Shown here one piece after another: positions 10,860 through 23,552 of a stretch of 64,000 bases of DNA. The notes below the pieces were generated by a model that was not told the DNA's origin, made no database searches, and saw only the letters and a program-made list of their open reading frames with translations. This stretch comes from Takakia lepidozioides (Eukaryota; Streptophyta; Takakiopsida; Takakiales; Takakiaceae). The stretch lies in assembly GCA_030704615.1 (NCBI GenBank), contig CM060732.1, positions 44,189,053-44,253,052 on the forward strand. The letters run 5' to 3'. Position numbers and translations under genes: made by a program. Within the stretch, counting starts at the first letter, position 1; every line of letters starts with the position of its first letter.

Positions 10860-13800
10860 CAGTGTGTACTAGAGAACGGGCCGCCGATGTCGCTATCAAA
10901 GCTAAGATGGCCAGAGAAGGCTTGCCACGAGCCACTTACCACGAACTATTCTCTCGCTTACTTACTAAACAGAGAACACAAAAGAGAGTGCCGTTAAGTT
11001 AGTAGGGAATGTACTTGCACGTGCGTACATACAGCCTGGTGGGATTTTCTCTTTTTCCTTCTCTTTTTCCTTTTTTGGGGGATGGGTGGACCCCATCCAA
11101 GGCCAATCCAAGCAAAGACACAGAGAACAGTAGACTGACAGTAGAAGGTACTGGAAGTCACGAAACAAACATTCAGCTGAATGTGGCTGTGATACAGATG
11201 TTGTCCACATGGTTGGCTTGAGGGTGTATAAAGGAACCAGAGTTACTCAGTGTGCCCTGAATATGGTGAGCTTCTTTGATTAGCAAGGAGTGAGGCTTTA
11301 TCTGATGATCTATGTACAGGAAGAGCGACAGCCCAAAAGGCTTTCCCATGCAATGTTCAACTTCCTACCTTGGCACGCATGCAGGCATCGTCGGGCCTGA
11401 GTCTCGAGTCCACCATGGATCTGTATACTGTGTGCTGTGTACACCAGCCAACAGCCTATACTTCCTGAGGTGTATATCCAATGTGGAGGGTATGAACTAT
11501 GAACATTATATGCTATATGGAAATGTACAGCTGGGCAGTATCAGAGACCGGGTCAGTAAGTGTTTAGATGGCAGGATGTACTGGGATGCGTAAATAACTA
11601 TCTTAAGGTCGTCCTGCGTCTACTGTTCACATGGCCAACCCCTGAAAGAAGGCCCATAGAAGCTGAGATCTTCCTACACCTTAGCCAAAGCGGGGTCGAC
11701 GCTGCCCAAATGGACGAGATTCAGGTTGGGACTGGTTACGAAGCGCGATACGCTCATCTTCCAAAATGTTCAAGTTGGGTGCCAGCAACCGTGTGTAACG
11801 GTCGAAGTAGAGCAGCTGCTTCAGCAGCAGCCCAAACTCACGGGGAAACCTCAACCCATATGCCTCACTTGCCCCTATCTGCAAACACATTTGTAGTTCA
11901 ATGAGTTAGCAAGCCGGGAGCCATCAAGGAAAACAAAATCAGTAGCTGTGGAACTCCTTTCTCCCCCTCCTCAGCGAGACCCCTTCAAACTCTGGCAGGA
12001 CTGCCTAGGTGCTCAAGACAACTTGCAGCCCCCACTGTCATTCAGAAGGAAAAGCAAATTTATCATATTTTGTCACTTACTACAAGTTTCCCAACTAACG
12101 ATACTTCAAAATGAGTACATAAAAGCTCGTTGCTAGTGCACATGGTACAGGAATAACCAGAGCCATGCCTTCTGCTTGGATAATCAACAGTGGAATGCCA
12201 AATGCTGCTGCTGCAGCAGATGTGTACTCATGAAGATGCAAAGTTTCTCAATGTTATATAAAAAAGGAGAGACCAGTAGTCATTGCAGAGGATATCTAAG
12301 ATGATTGTCAGATTGAGTTGAGCCAGAGGTCTGTACCACGTCAAGCAGGAGGGCGTTGATCTGCTGCACATCAACTGCCAAGCTAGCAGCGACAGTGGTG
12401 CTGCGTGGGCCTCCAGCTGTGGTGATCAACACCTCTGTGTCGAATTCCTACAGCACGGAGACAACCCGTGAGCTGAATTCTGGTGCTTGTGGGACATACA
12501 CAGGATGCCAGAGCTCAGATTTACACATTTATTGTGTCATCTACTTGACAACTTTCCTCCTCCCAGAAGTGTGACTCTCTTACCTCCGATCTTTTTTCCC
12601 AACGTTTCACGATTGGTATCAGAAATGAATGGAGAAGTTACAGAACATCCAGAATTCCTAATTTCAACACAGCCACATTCTGCTTATTTAGCATGGTCAA
12701 CACAAACAGCTAATTGTTTGGTACTTTGGTTACATCTCTGGTAAGAGTTATCCAGCTATCTTCTACATAAACCACTTTTGATCGAATCTGAGGTTCTGTG
12801 TCAGCTTCCACTGGCAAGCGAAAAGACATGCAATCAACCTTGCAGAAAGTACCTGCACAGCCGTAAAAATCTTCTCAAGGTCTCTAGCAAAGCTGGAAAT
12901 GTCTACAGTTATATCTGTTGCACCCATTTGCACCAAGGCTCTTGCCATTGCAGTGTATTGCCCATTTCCAACTGATGTCAAAAAGATTTTCATGGCTGCC
13001 CATGTTGCAGGAGATATGTGCCCCACAATGCCTGCATGCATGCCAAAAATGCAAATCAGCATTATTAGCTACTTTTATGTTGAGGAACATTTCCCTTGCT
13101 CATCAAGAGAAAATACTTACTGATAGCACGAAGGACCACTGGTCATAGCATCAACCAAGGTGGAGAGCAATACTTGACACTTGTACACGTTGGAGGAAAA
13201 TTGTCACATCGATTGCACAGCGGAATTAACCCATATAATGAAGACATGATGCAGTTTATTGACATCAACAAAATAAATTCCTGCAACATCCCCTCCCTGC
13301 CCCAGTTTTAACCTGCAAGCATTGACAAGATCTCTCTAGCAACAAGTGGTTAGCTTGCTGAGAAGATGATCTCACCAAAGTCAATGAAACCCACTCGTCC
13401 ATCTCTGAGCACCAACAAGTTGCCAGCATGAACATCTGCATGAAATGTTTCACATGCTAGCAAACTCCCAAACCTGCAGCCTCGAATAAATGACCACTCC
13501 TCAGCAATGCATATACTGCCATCAACCTGCACAAAACCTTTCATACTGGCATAGTGCTTTTTCTGAGCAGAGCACATCCCATGTTTCTTCTGATACATGC
13601 ATAGGAAGGTCCTCAACTGAAATATGTATTGTGGAAAGCCACAAGAACAAACTCAGTTACATGACATACAAAATCTTGACTTTAACCTAAACTGCTACTT
13701 TCACCAACCTTGCTGACCTAGTCCAAAGCCTTGTCAACCATGACCATCAGAATAAAATGGTCCTAGAGTGCTGAAAAAAAGACCTAAACAGAGGACAGTA

Positions 13801-16800
13801 AGACTTACCAAACATTGAGGGCAGAGATTAGTGTGGCCTCAGGACTAGAGACGATTGAGCGAATTGAATCCAAGTCTCCCACCTGAGCTAAGTATCACAG
13901 ATCGCCCCATTCAGATCAGAAACTGCTAAGTCCAGAACAAGCCAGACTTCCCTTCCCATGTGTCACTAGATGTAGAGATCACTCAGTACAGTGGGAAAGA
14001 TTGAGAAAACAAAACCCAGTTTTGCAATTACAACAGACTCTGATCGGAGACTCATAGACAAACTGAAACCTACATGGTGTGCAGGCAAGGGAGTGCACAA
14101 GCAAGCCACACATACCTTTTACTCACAGTCAGTATCCCTGAAACCAAACCTAACAAGCCTAACAAGACACATACACATATACATTGACCGTAGACAGAGG
14201 AAGATGCCTTTGCATAGATGCAAAAGATAGTAAGTCGGAGATATTGCAATTTAAAATGGGAAAGCAACACAAACCAGAGATGTGCGGCTCAGTTGTGGAT
14301 TTAAAAACTCCAAAACACGAGCAGTGACATATAGGAAATTGAGGTCAGCTGTCAAAATGTCTTCCACTCCAGGCTTCAGCACTTTGATCACTACCTCCTT
14401 CTGAGTCCCTGTTAGCCTTGCTGAATGGACCTGCATTTGCAAAGTCTACATCAAGTCCGGGCACATGATGCTTTTAAGTTCAGTGTCACTACAACTACTT
14501 AAAAGGCACTTAAAAGTTGTTGATATTGATGAGGTTTCCATGGGCTTGCCTGACCCGAGAGTCACCATCACATGATTTAGGGAATCCCCTCCACAACACT
14601 ACAGCTGTACACAAGGAGCTGCACCATTTTATATAGCAGTAAGGATTGATACATCCTCCCAAGATTACCTGGGCAACAGAAGCAGAGGCAAGTGGTTGTG
14701 GATCAATGAATTCATAGACGTCTTCCAAAGGACGGCCAAGCTCTTTCCGAATGATGGACTGGATCTCACCAAACGGTATGGGCAGTGTCTTGTCAAGACA
14801 GCTTTGAAACTCCTTCACATACTCTGCCGGAAACAGTGTTGGAGCCGATGCAATAAACAGTCCACCCACCGATCCATTAATAAGCATATCTTTACAGAGC
14901 TTCAAACTTGCAGCTTGGGAGAGGATCCAACGTGAACTTGTTCCATGTTGAAATTCCTGATTGGCATTAATTTTTTCCTTACAGATTTCTATTTGCCGGC
15001 CAACATCTTTCCCAGCTAATTCCTACTGCTTGTCCTGTTCCCTTGTCTTCACAACTGATTAGAACACTATCCCCAGAAACCTCTTCAAATTGTAAAGGGT
15101 AAACAGTCACTACCAAGAGTACATTTGTGAACTGCGTTCTGGTGACTGCAAACCACCAAGACATGTGGATTGTAAGAAGATGCTCCTGTGAATATTTGAG
15201 AGTTGTTAAATCAGATTCTCTCAGTGAGTAGAACAGTCAAAAGTAAAAGCAGGGCAGAACCCAAGCTCTATAGAGCAGACCTGACCCAGCTTGATGTAAG
15301 TTGCACCAAGCCGCTCAAACAGTCGTCCGCAGTTCCATGGGACCAGGAGGATTGAAAGATAATGTAGGCCTTTCACTTGGCAATGCTTCCACTGATGGGT
15401 TCTGCACCCCTCACAAGTACAACTTCTGACTTGGTAATAGCAAATTAACAAAACCCTGCTGTCACAGCATCTATGGGTGTCTGGCACCATATTTTCCAGC
15501 AGTCCATGAAGTATGTTCTACAGCAGAGCGTCAGGATATATGCTTCATCCTGGAGAGATGCTATGCCCCTTGCATATGTCGTCTTTCACTCACACCGGGG
15601 GTTGCTTCTTAATTTTGAAAAATTTGGGTGGAACTTTTTGGGGTACACAAAAGCAAAAAGGGGTACAGATGTAAGGTGTCAGTACCCGGTAGAATTTTAG
15701 AAGATATTCACGGCCCACAGTCACAACAGCCTCAACACCTTGTGCCAGGCGGATGACACCTCGTGGTCCAGTGCTGACAGCACTGCGTACCACATCTTCC
15801 ACAAGCTGGTTCAGCTCCTTCAACCGGTCTGCTGCATGCATGAAGGTAACCACCCATCAGTATCTCTCTTCTAACATTTCTCCCAAGAACTCAAGAAGAC
15901 CTTGGTGTGATCCTGAAAATTGGCCATAAGATCTATTTAGATTTTTCACTTCGATGGGTCATCCGTCCCTTTCGTTATATCCACTGATGTACAGCCACTC
16001 TAAGTTACGGCTACCGATACTTCAGTTTCTCAGTAGCGATAAGTGGATTTGGATTTGCTGCAGGGCCTCTTCCTAGGAATCATCGTTCATACTCCTGAAA
16101 GTGTAGTTTTGAGCTGGGAGATGTCCCGCTTGCAAATATCTACAAACCTGTTCTCGAGGGGTTCCCCTGTGTTGGAATTGTTGATGCAGATCGTGCCCTC
16201 ACGGACAGCCTTGCTGGAGCCCATCTTACTCGTGCACACCTACCCTCCTGCCACTACTCCAGCCACAAAGGATTCAGATTACTAGCAGCTTTCGAGGCCA
16301 CTGTCCGCCCTTTTTTTTTGGTTTGCCATTCAAGTGACCAATGGCCATTAACTGCCTTGCGTGAACACTGTCATGGATTTTCTTCTTTCAAATTTAGAAA
16401 CGTCGTATTCAAATCCTTGTTGTGCATAGCCTATCAAAGCACGATTAAAAAGAAGAAACAACTAACCAATTCTCGTTCCATTCCGTCCACAATTTTGATG
16501 TGATTCCAAGTGACAACAAGGCCCACTCAATCACCCCGCAGTGCTGAAATAGCTTGCCATCAATTTCTGAGCTCTAGAGCATACGTTGAAACTAGATAGA
16601 AAGGAATGCACAAACGTGATTTCTACGAAGCACAGAAGATCGCGCCGTTCAAGGTGGCTGACCAAGTCTGGTTCTAAGATAAAAGAATTACGAGCTGGGA
16701 ATGTCATGGAGCAAGAATGAGAATAGATATCAAAAACCAAGCAGGCAAAAGCGACTAGTTCGACCCCAGAATGTGGGGATTTTTTTTAAAACGTTTCTTA

Positions 16801-16850
16801 CCTATCTGCGGCAACAGATGTTTCCTACCATAAGCGGCATCCGACATGCC
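10860..16850. repeat. Segmental duplication, copy A (partner 55,480-61,850, same orientation)
   Basis: About 6.0 kb here aligns collinearly, in direct orientation, with 6.37 kb at 55,480-61,850. Most of the 60-base lines differ at only zero to three positions, introns included. The left edge (around gggccgccg and gtcgctatcaaagct) is more diverged. The right edge ends at gacatgcctttt, after which the copies differ. The duplication carries a whole ABC1K-type kinase gene with its downstream region. Large differences are a 280-bp loss and a 192-bp loss in this copy. Confidence 0.93.
11681..15831 (-). pseudogene. ABC1-type atypical kinase, copy A, inactivated
   Basis: Exons correspond one-to-one to the copy B gene: 15831-15686, 15401-15281, 14857-14669, 14430-14275, 13882-13809, 13473-13376, 13031-12853, 12447-12337 and 11878-11681. 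At least four lesions are visible. The first exon with the start codon is missing (280-bp deletion near 16,740). One extra base in the exon with the KxGQ motif (about 15,335) shifts the frame to a stop. The splice acceptor before the exon starting at 14,857 is TG instead of AG. The exon at 13882-13809 has lost 192 bp, 64 codons in frame, including the EVDFRKEA motif. The HxDxHxGN/DFG exon is still intact. Several splice sites and frames survive, which suggests recent decay. A transcript could still be made but should not yield an active kinase. Confidence 0.88.
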
Positions 16851-17240
16851 TTTTACTTTTTTTTACTTTTTTTTTTAGTAAAAGGAACTTTTTTATTATT
16901 GGGGAAAAAAATGAACCCCTTTGATGCCATGAGGCATGGAACACATCCATTTGGATGAGGGACGAGCCCAGTATGAACCAAAGAGACCGCGTAATCAACT
17001 ACGACGAGGACGAAAAAGACTGAGTCTGGACGGGCGGGCGACCATAGTCAGCCAAACCCCCATTTAGATCAATGATACCTTAGTTCAAAAGCAGAGCTAA
17101 TTGTAGAGGTGTACTCCATCGAAGCACGGAATAACAGTGCGTAATTGCCGGCCTGCTGAGGTAACAGGAGAAAGCAGAGCTCTGGAGAGCCCTGGAGGGA
17201 GGAGCCCAGATCAATCGAATGTGAGTTTCACAGATTTCAT
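16851..17240. other. Spacer between duplication copy A and a LINE relic
   Basis: T-rich low-complexity sequence and short frames only. No gene is seen. Confidence 0.35.
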
Positions 17241-17249
17241 GCCCTTGAT

Positions 17250-18560
17250 ATGTCTCCAATTTACATCACGGTCGAAATCCGGAGACTCGGGGAAGAGTAG
17301 TGTTGCAATTTCTCCATCCGTGAGGCATTTCGCTCCAGGTGCAGGATGATGTCGAGGGGCTCGTGCAGACGATTCCGTTCTTTGCCCATGAGGAGACGAA
17401 AGCTCCGTGGAGTTGATGTAGAGCCTCCGGATGCTTGCTGCTGTCTGTACAGAATTTTCGCCATGCCTTACGAGCTTCAGTTTGGATATCAAAAAAGATC
17501 ATTGTGAGCAACATTGTAACTGTAGAGCGAGAATTCCCCAGGGTCCAGACACATCTTGATTTCCATATGTGCCAGAGCCCGGCTACCCTGATTGTGTCGA
17601 ATACCTGACAATGGGAAAATGTTTTTTTGGTGGTGGAATCGTAGTTCAGGAGTGTGGCGATTGGAGACAGGGAGGCGTGGTCATGACAGTGGCTGAGCAT
17701 CCAGTTTACTTTGGGCCAGACTTTTGAAGGTATGTTGCATTGCAAGAGGCAGTGCTCCAGGGATTCCGAGACTCCCAGCGAGCAGCATGTACATAGTAGT
17801 GTGCCAGAGAACTGAAGCCAACGTCCAACCTTCAGAACTCTGTTTGCGATCTGCCATAGAAAGGCGGCGAGCTTTGCAGGTCTAGATTTTATCCAAATTC
17901 CTCTCCAGATTGCTTGCCATTGCTCATCCTGAAACCCGTAAGCCCCCCATTTGGCATCCCATTTGGAGGAGATGATGGATCCTGCTCGTAGGCATTTGTA
18001 ATCTTTTTTTGCTGTACATTCTAGAAGGGAGGGTTTCCCTTCAAAGTCCCAAGTCCATTCATGAGGGTCCAACTGCAGGTGCATGATTGGCTTTCCCCCA
18101 ATCCATACGAAGGTGTTTGCTCTGATCCAGCCAGCCATATCAGTCCCAGGAGGTTTTGTTGGGTTCATAAGCTTAGCGTTGGATGACCATTGGCATACTC
18201 TGACTGGGGAGAAATCCCCCCAGTGATGGAGGTCGGCTGAGTTTGAGAAAGGTGCAGAATGTGTGTACGAGGGCAACAACATAATTCCAGGGCAGTGATT
18301 TCAGTGCTGCTGAAGCTTGTCACGTAAATGACCTAATTGGGTCTAGCAGAGCATGTAATCCAGGTGTCAGGATGTGGAGGCAGCGGACCTTGGTGGAGGG
18401 TGTTTAACCATGAGTAGGAATGGATTGGATTATGTTGGCATAACCAGCATTACCTCTTGCGGCTCCCACCATTTGGTTAATGTGTTCCTGGCCCCACAGG
18501 GCCGTGCCCGACCAGATATTACCCATTTGAGCAATGCCTTGATAATGCCTTTTTATCATT
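17250..18560 (-). mobile_element. LINE ORF2 C-terminal relic, family 2 (zf-RVT domain)
   Basis: A 338-codon open frame at 18282-17266 has the layout of the zinc-binding domain that follows reverse transcriptase in plant LINEs. It has WKSRPAKLAAFLWQ-like context (IWIKSRPAKLAAFLWQIA), then a C-x2-C ... E-H-C-L-L-Q-C cluster, and further down VAGLWHIWKSRCVWTLG. Further N-terminal LINE sequence can be read in other frames up to about 18,560 (e.g. NIWSGTALWGQEHINQM), showing frameshifts. Reverse transcriptase proper is absent. The sequence differs from the families at 0.3 kb and 20-23 kb. Confidence 0.75.
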
Positions 18561-19790
18561 CACATAAAAAATTTGGACTAACTATTCCTTCATTGCTTAG
18601 GCCCCCACCACACCAGCCTGCTATCGCCTGCTACACTCCTACTAACTACTGCTACATAGAAAATTGCAGCCGCACTGACATGTTTAAAATGTTTTAGCCA
18701 TAACTATAGTTATCTATCCTAAAAACTTCCTTCCTACTTTAGAGCGAATCTAGCACTAGTGCTAAATCTAAACAGGCGCGCCGTTTTTGGGCAGCTACCC
18801 GCGCCATTCTCTGCCATCGCCATTCCCATTCGCCATTGAAAGCCTCGAGTAATGTGCAGCATTGTGCTCCTGGCTCGTGATCTTGTCTCGTCGGGCAGGG
18901 GCATGCGAATGCATGTTTAAAACTAACAATATGCAAACATGTTAAGCTAAAATGTTGGTGCGGCAGGGATATTGTTAGTTGGAGCAACTGTTATGAAAAT
19001 GGGCCTGCCCGTTAGCAGGTGTTCTACGCTAAGCCCGGTGCGGCAGGGGCCTTAGAGGCTGATTATTTCATGGAATTGCATCGTAATCAGCTTTATGATT
19101 CTAGTGAAACTCGATTTTAAGTAAATCTAGACTTTCCAAAGTCCAGGAATAACATATTTATTTATTTATTTAAATTGAATAAAAATTTATTATGAAAACT
19201 AATTTAAATAATTTTATTAAGTTTATTGTAGATGTTTAGTAAATATCGCTGTTCCCAGAGAATCCATACCCTGATCACATCCCTAATATGAGGTAAAATC
19301 TTGTTTTCTACAGTTTCACGGGCAGCCAGGGAGACCTCCTGTTTCTTTATATTAGCCTACAAAAAATGCCAAACATTGTCACTGCAGAAGTAGAGGAGTA
19401 TTATGTCTGTTGTCCCAAGTTCAACATCTCCACTAAGGCAAGGGAGATCTCCCGATCTATGATTAGAACATAGCAAGATAGAAAGACATCCCCTCAAGAT
19501 ACGTATCAAAATGTACAAAGTAATTTATTAGAACATCACCAAATCAAATTTGTACAGACAAATTGAGGTCCGTCGCTATAGGCACTAATTAACCATCACC
19601 AGCCCATAGGACCCAAAACCATAGTCTTTGACGCAAACCAATCCGGAACATAGTCTCACACACACAAACCTCCCCCACCCTCTCTCATACTTCTTATAGC
19701 ACCGAGGAAGACATAATCTTCCCCTCCCCCCGCCGTGTTCTCCCACTTTTAGTGCCGCTCTGAACAACTCCAACGCTTTCATTATTGAAG
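18561..19790. other. Gene-free stretch, AT-rich in part
   Basis: I see no credible coding region. Near 19,150 there is an AT-rich run (attta repeats). A minus-strand frame at 19,794-19,585 is short and without motif. Confidence 0.4.
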
Positions 19791-19799
19791 ACATTCTCG

Positions 19800-21577
19800 G
19801 AGTCAGAACCTGGACATCAACTAACGCGTTTGGCGCTACATGTCTAGATACGTACTACCTTTGCAAATGGACCGGTTTTTCCTCAGATAACAACACTTGA
19901 CAAATTAAGGACGACCTCTTTGGTTCACACTACGAATGTGATCTCATCCACAACCTCTCCCTTCTTACTGTGTTCCATAAACTTACCAACATTAACTACC
20001 TGACACACACTCACCAGCAACATGTCTCCTAGGCACAACTCACAGATGCCCGCAACATTCCCTACCCGATCGTCATTCCTCACATTCACATCAACACTAG
20101 TGAATGTAACCCTGATAAAGACATTGCCCACGACTCCCCCTTAATCTGTCAGGGCCCTAAGCGGTCAAAAATCTACGCCCACAATGGCCGATATATTGGC
20201 CTCATCCCCAATGATCGGCTAACGTGGCTCTGGCATAAATACTCTAGTCCTAACCCACATGCATATCAGATACTACCACTCAGACAGGATTTCGCTACTG
20301 AAATCTGCTGGCTATTAGACCGCTACCTTAAGCATTTTCCCTCCAAAAAACCCCGCGTCCAATCCAAAGTAATTCAAGCACACACTCACAGTATTATCCC
20401 AAGAGAACTGTCTAGCCTTCTAATCTCCTCCTTCCAACTTACTCACTCCTACTATTCTAGCCCATTCACGTGCCCTATGGAACTTACCTCATACGCTAGC
20501 CCACACCATAGAGACTGCAGCTTTGGCGCCACTGGTCTTGCCACCCAATACAAGTGGTCCGGTCGCGGCTTTGCTCACCCTTCTGACTCCCAAATACAAG
20601 AAGTCCTCCAATGGGCTCATTTTGCTGACCACTCTTTCCCATCTGCCTATTCTCCTACTTACACAACAAAGGCCTCCAGACAACCCCCACCCCTTTCTAC
20701 AACTCCCCCACGGCGTCACCCTTCTAGCCATCTTTGAACCAAACCAGCTACTATACGAACACAACCTCCCATACCCTAAATACATCCGACGCTTAGAACC
20801 CACCAGTATGTCACTGCTACTTGTCCAATACACCCATTCCACCTCCACGCCCATTACCCTGCCCTCTACCTTACACCATTTACTCGTACGCACATGGGGA
20901 TGAAAGTTTCTATTACCCTCAACACACATCATTTTCCCTCTACATCTTGCTCCTTACCCACCCTGTTTCTTATAGTCAACCCAAGCAAAGCCTGGATAAG
21001 GGCGCTACCGCGCCCTCCTCCTACCCCTCCTCCTGCCCCCTACTGACCTACCAGTCTCACATCTACGTCTGCCGCTCAAATTCTCTCCCTCACACTCCCA
21101 CTATACAGATGACTCCCAATCCGGCTCTAACGCTGGCTACGGTGTTTTTCACGCTGCTAATAACCGTGGGTAGTTCTTAGACTTCGAAGCCCATCCACTA
21201 TATTACGCATTAAGTTTATGGCAATATTTGAAGCACTCTCCCAGCTGCCCTCATTCTCCTCCCCATACTACATTTTCACAGACAACCTTACATCACTATT
21301 TCTTCTTCGCAACCATTCTCCAGCCCCTCTTGCCACCTTCACCACCCAGACCGAAACCTCATTACAGCTATCATTAACCGTGCGGCTTCCATTAATCACC
21401 CTATAAATTTTCTTAAAGTTCGCTCCCACACTGGTGTCACCGATAATGAAAACGCCGACATCCTCGCCCAGGCAGGGGCCGCCCAACCCCCACCGGATCC
21501 CACGGTCGACCACATCCATATTGCTCACACTCATCAATTCTGGCAGGGAGCAAATGACGATGTCGAGAAGTTGCTAA
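19800..21577 (+). mobile_element. LINE relic, family 3, RNase H region (left part)
   Basis: Several plus-strand frames hold pieces of one decayed LINE. RNase H signatures are readable: YTDDSQSGSNAGYGVFHAA near 21,100 (first catalytic Asp), then MAIFEALSQLP near 21,218 (catalytic Glu), YYIFTDNLTSLFLL near 21,270 (Asp) and VRSHTGVTDNENADILAQA near 21,415 (His/Asn/Asp motif). These lie in different frames, so frameshifts are present. The more N-terminal part (19,800-21,000) is open in pieces with no clear reverse transcriptase motif. The element continues at 22,562 after an inserted TIR element. Confidence 0.7.
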
Positions 21578-21650
21578 TTAGCGTCGTCGGGGAATCGCAA
21601 ACCCCCCGGCCGCGGTGCAGGCGCGACTTGCGACATCCGACCATCCGAAG

Positions 21651-21690
<40 letters not shown>

Positions 21691-22561
21691 GCGACGCCGC
21701 ATTAGGGGCGTCCGGGGGTCGTAAATGCTACCCCCACACATCACAGTTTAGGAGGGGTTCATTAGAATTTAGGTGGAAAATTTTGAATTTAAATTTGAAT
21801 TTTGAATTTCAAAAACTAGTTGACCATTGACTCCGGTTTTGACCAATGGCAGTTCATACATTGTTCTACATATATTAGGCATTGCATACTTGAACCTAGG
21901 ACCTCCACATTATAACAAATTTTCTAAGACACTACACATTAACCAACAAATCTATAATATATTTATGTATCACAAAAGCAGTCCAAGTATATATATACGT
22001 ATCAAAAATTAGCTCATAGTGACTACCACTATCTCAATCTTATCATTGTGTTGGAGATTATGCGTACTCTATAAGAGCTCTCACAGTTGGAATTTGCACC
22101 GAGACTTGTCCCCAGAGTTCTTCAAGAACAAATATCTATCAATGGCCTAAGTTTTGCAAAGCTGCATTGCAACTTATTGTTGGACAATGGTTGTAGTCTG
22201 AAGATGTCAAGCCCATTATGCTCTACAATCTACTCCCAGAATTAATTTTCCTCGACGCCCCCAGGATGTCGAGGAATCGCTACGCCGCAGCCCCAGTAAC
22301 GCTCCGACGCCTCGTTGCGATTCCCCGGCGTCGCAGCGAATTGTTGCGATGTCAGGGCGTCGCAACCCCCCGGCACATTGGCGGGGAATAGGGTCTGGCC
22401 CCTTTCTGGCGATGGCATGGCGTCGCAAGATGCCACAACGTCGTATGAGCACTAGCGTTGCGATGCCCCGACGTCGAAAGTCCCAGGCCGGACGCATGCG
22501 CGACGTTGCAGTTGCAAGGGGGTCGGCGCGTCCGGCGCACCCGGGGTCCCGGCGTCGCTAA
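21578..22561. mobile_element. GC-rich inverted-repeat element inserted in the family-3 LINE
   Basis: The left end begins ttagcgtcgtcgggg and the right end, read on the other strand, ttagcgacgccggga; 12 of the first 15 bases match. Coding remnants of the same LINE lie on both sides, so this 984-bp block looks like an insertion. Inside are an A run of about 38 bases (near 21,650) and, from 22,250 on, many copies of a gcgtcgcaa / ttgcgacgc motif in both orientations. A clear target-site duplication is not seen, although TAA occurs at both borders. Class unknown; no transposase is encoded. Confidence 0.55.
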
Positions 22562-23210
22562 CCTCCCCTAAACGTAGTAGTGAAGCCTCAGCCTCTACCA
22601 GCCACACCAAAGCCCATATCCAAAAATGGACACAATCTATAAATCCTTCACCGTAAATTGTCAAACTACTTCTGGCACACCAGGACTGTCACCGATGCGC
22701 CAATCCGACAAACACTTTCGTTATGCCCAATACATGAGACACCAACGCAAGCACATCTTCTGGCCACGCCTATTCCCATCCCCCAACTGCCCGTTATGCT
22801 CACATACACATACAATACGTGACACCTGACCCCACCACCTCAGTCAGTGTACTCACCCCGTTATACATGGTCTCCGCGTCACTCACCATAATCACGAGTT
22901 TGGCACATCCATAAACTTCTCATGTCCAGATCAGAAACTAGATGGTTCTCACTCATCAATGCTGGTGTACACTACCAAGGCCGACCTCCTGACCACAATG
23001 TTCCTCACTGGATACTTTCGTGTACTTGTTATCTCTCACCTTGTACCCGTCCTTCTCGGCTCTATCCGGATATCCTACTTGTCCAAGGCTTACCCATCAA
23101 TGCCCTCCCTACCCACTTCCCCTTCCCTAGAACTAACCATTCACTTCGTTGAATTCACATATTGTCATGACCGATACCCAGCCCCTCCACCCTAGAGAAA
23201 CGACAAAATA
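22562..23210 (+). mobile_element. LINE relic, family 3, C-terminal zinc-binding tail (right part)
   Basis: Plus-strand frames encode CPLCSHTHTIRDT, then after a stop PHHLSQCTHPVIHGLRVTHH, the C-x2-C ... H-x3-C tail expected after the RNase H domain of a LINE. This fits as the continuation of the fragment ending at 21,577. At least one internal stop is present. Confidence 0.65.
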
Positions 23211-23552
23211 TGCCCCCCTCATCCTCGCCATCCGCTAGCGTGGGTGACGCACCGGCCCCCTACCAGTTATCACAGCCGGTACTAGAGGTGGGATTCATAT
23301 CACCAGTATAAACGCGTTACATGATAATCTTAAAATCCCTATCCCCCCAATCCACAAATGCTTTAAAGCCATCCACCTCACTTCGCTTCGCTCTCTCATT
23401 GTCATCATCACCAATAAGTGACAACTCGAGTCCAACCCCTCTGTGGTATCCCAGGGTATCCTGGGGTATCCCCGAGTACTCTAGGTACCCTAGACACTGC
23501 TACCCTATTTATTACCTCCCCCTGGTTACCCGGTGTCCCTTTAGACACCTGT

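Noticed and set aside
11312-11593. Plus-strand ORF shared by both duplication copies (11.3 kb and 55.9 kb)
   Set aside because: Its presence in both copies follows from the duplication; it lies downstream of the kinase gene on the other strand, differs by indels between the copies and has no domain.
12899-13148. Plus-strand ORFs within the kinase region
   Set aside because: They are antisense shadows of kinase exons on the minus strand.
20489-20932. 147-codon minus-strand frame
   Set aside because: It is antisense to the family-3 LINE relic, whose plus-strand RNase H motifs are recognisable; composition bias explains the open frame.
21648-21688. Poly(A) run as the 3' end of a LINE
   Set aside because: The LINE zinc-binding tail lies further right at 22.6-23.2 kb, so the A run belongs to the inserted element and not to this LINE's end.
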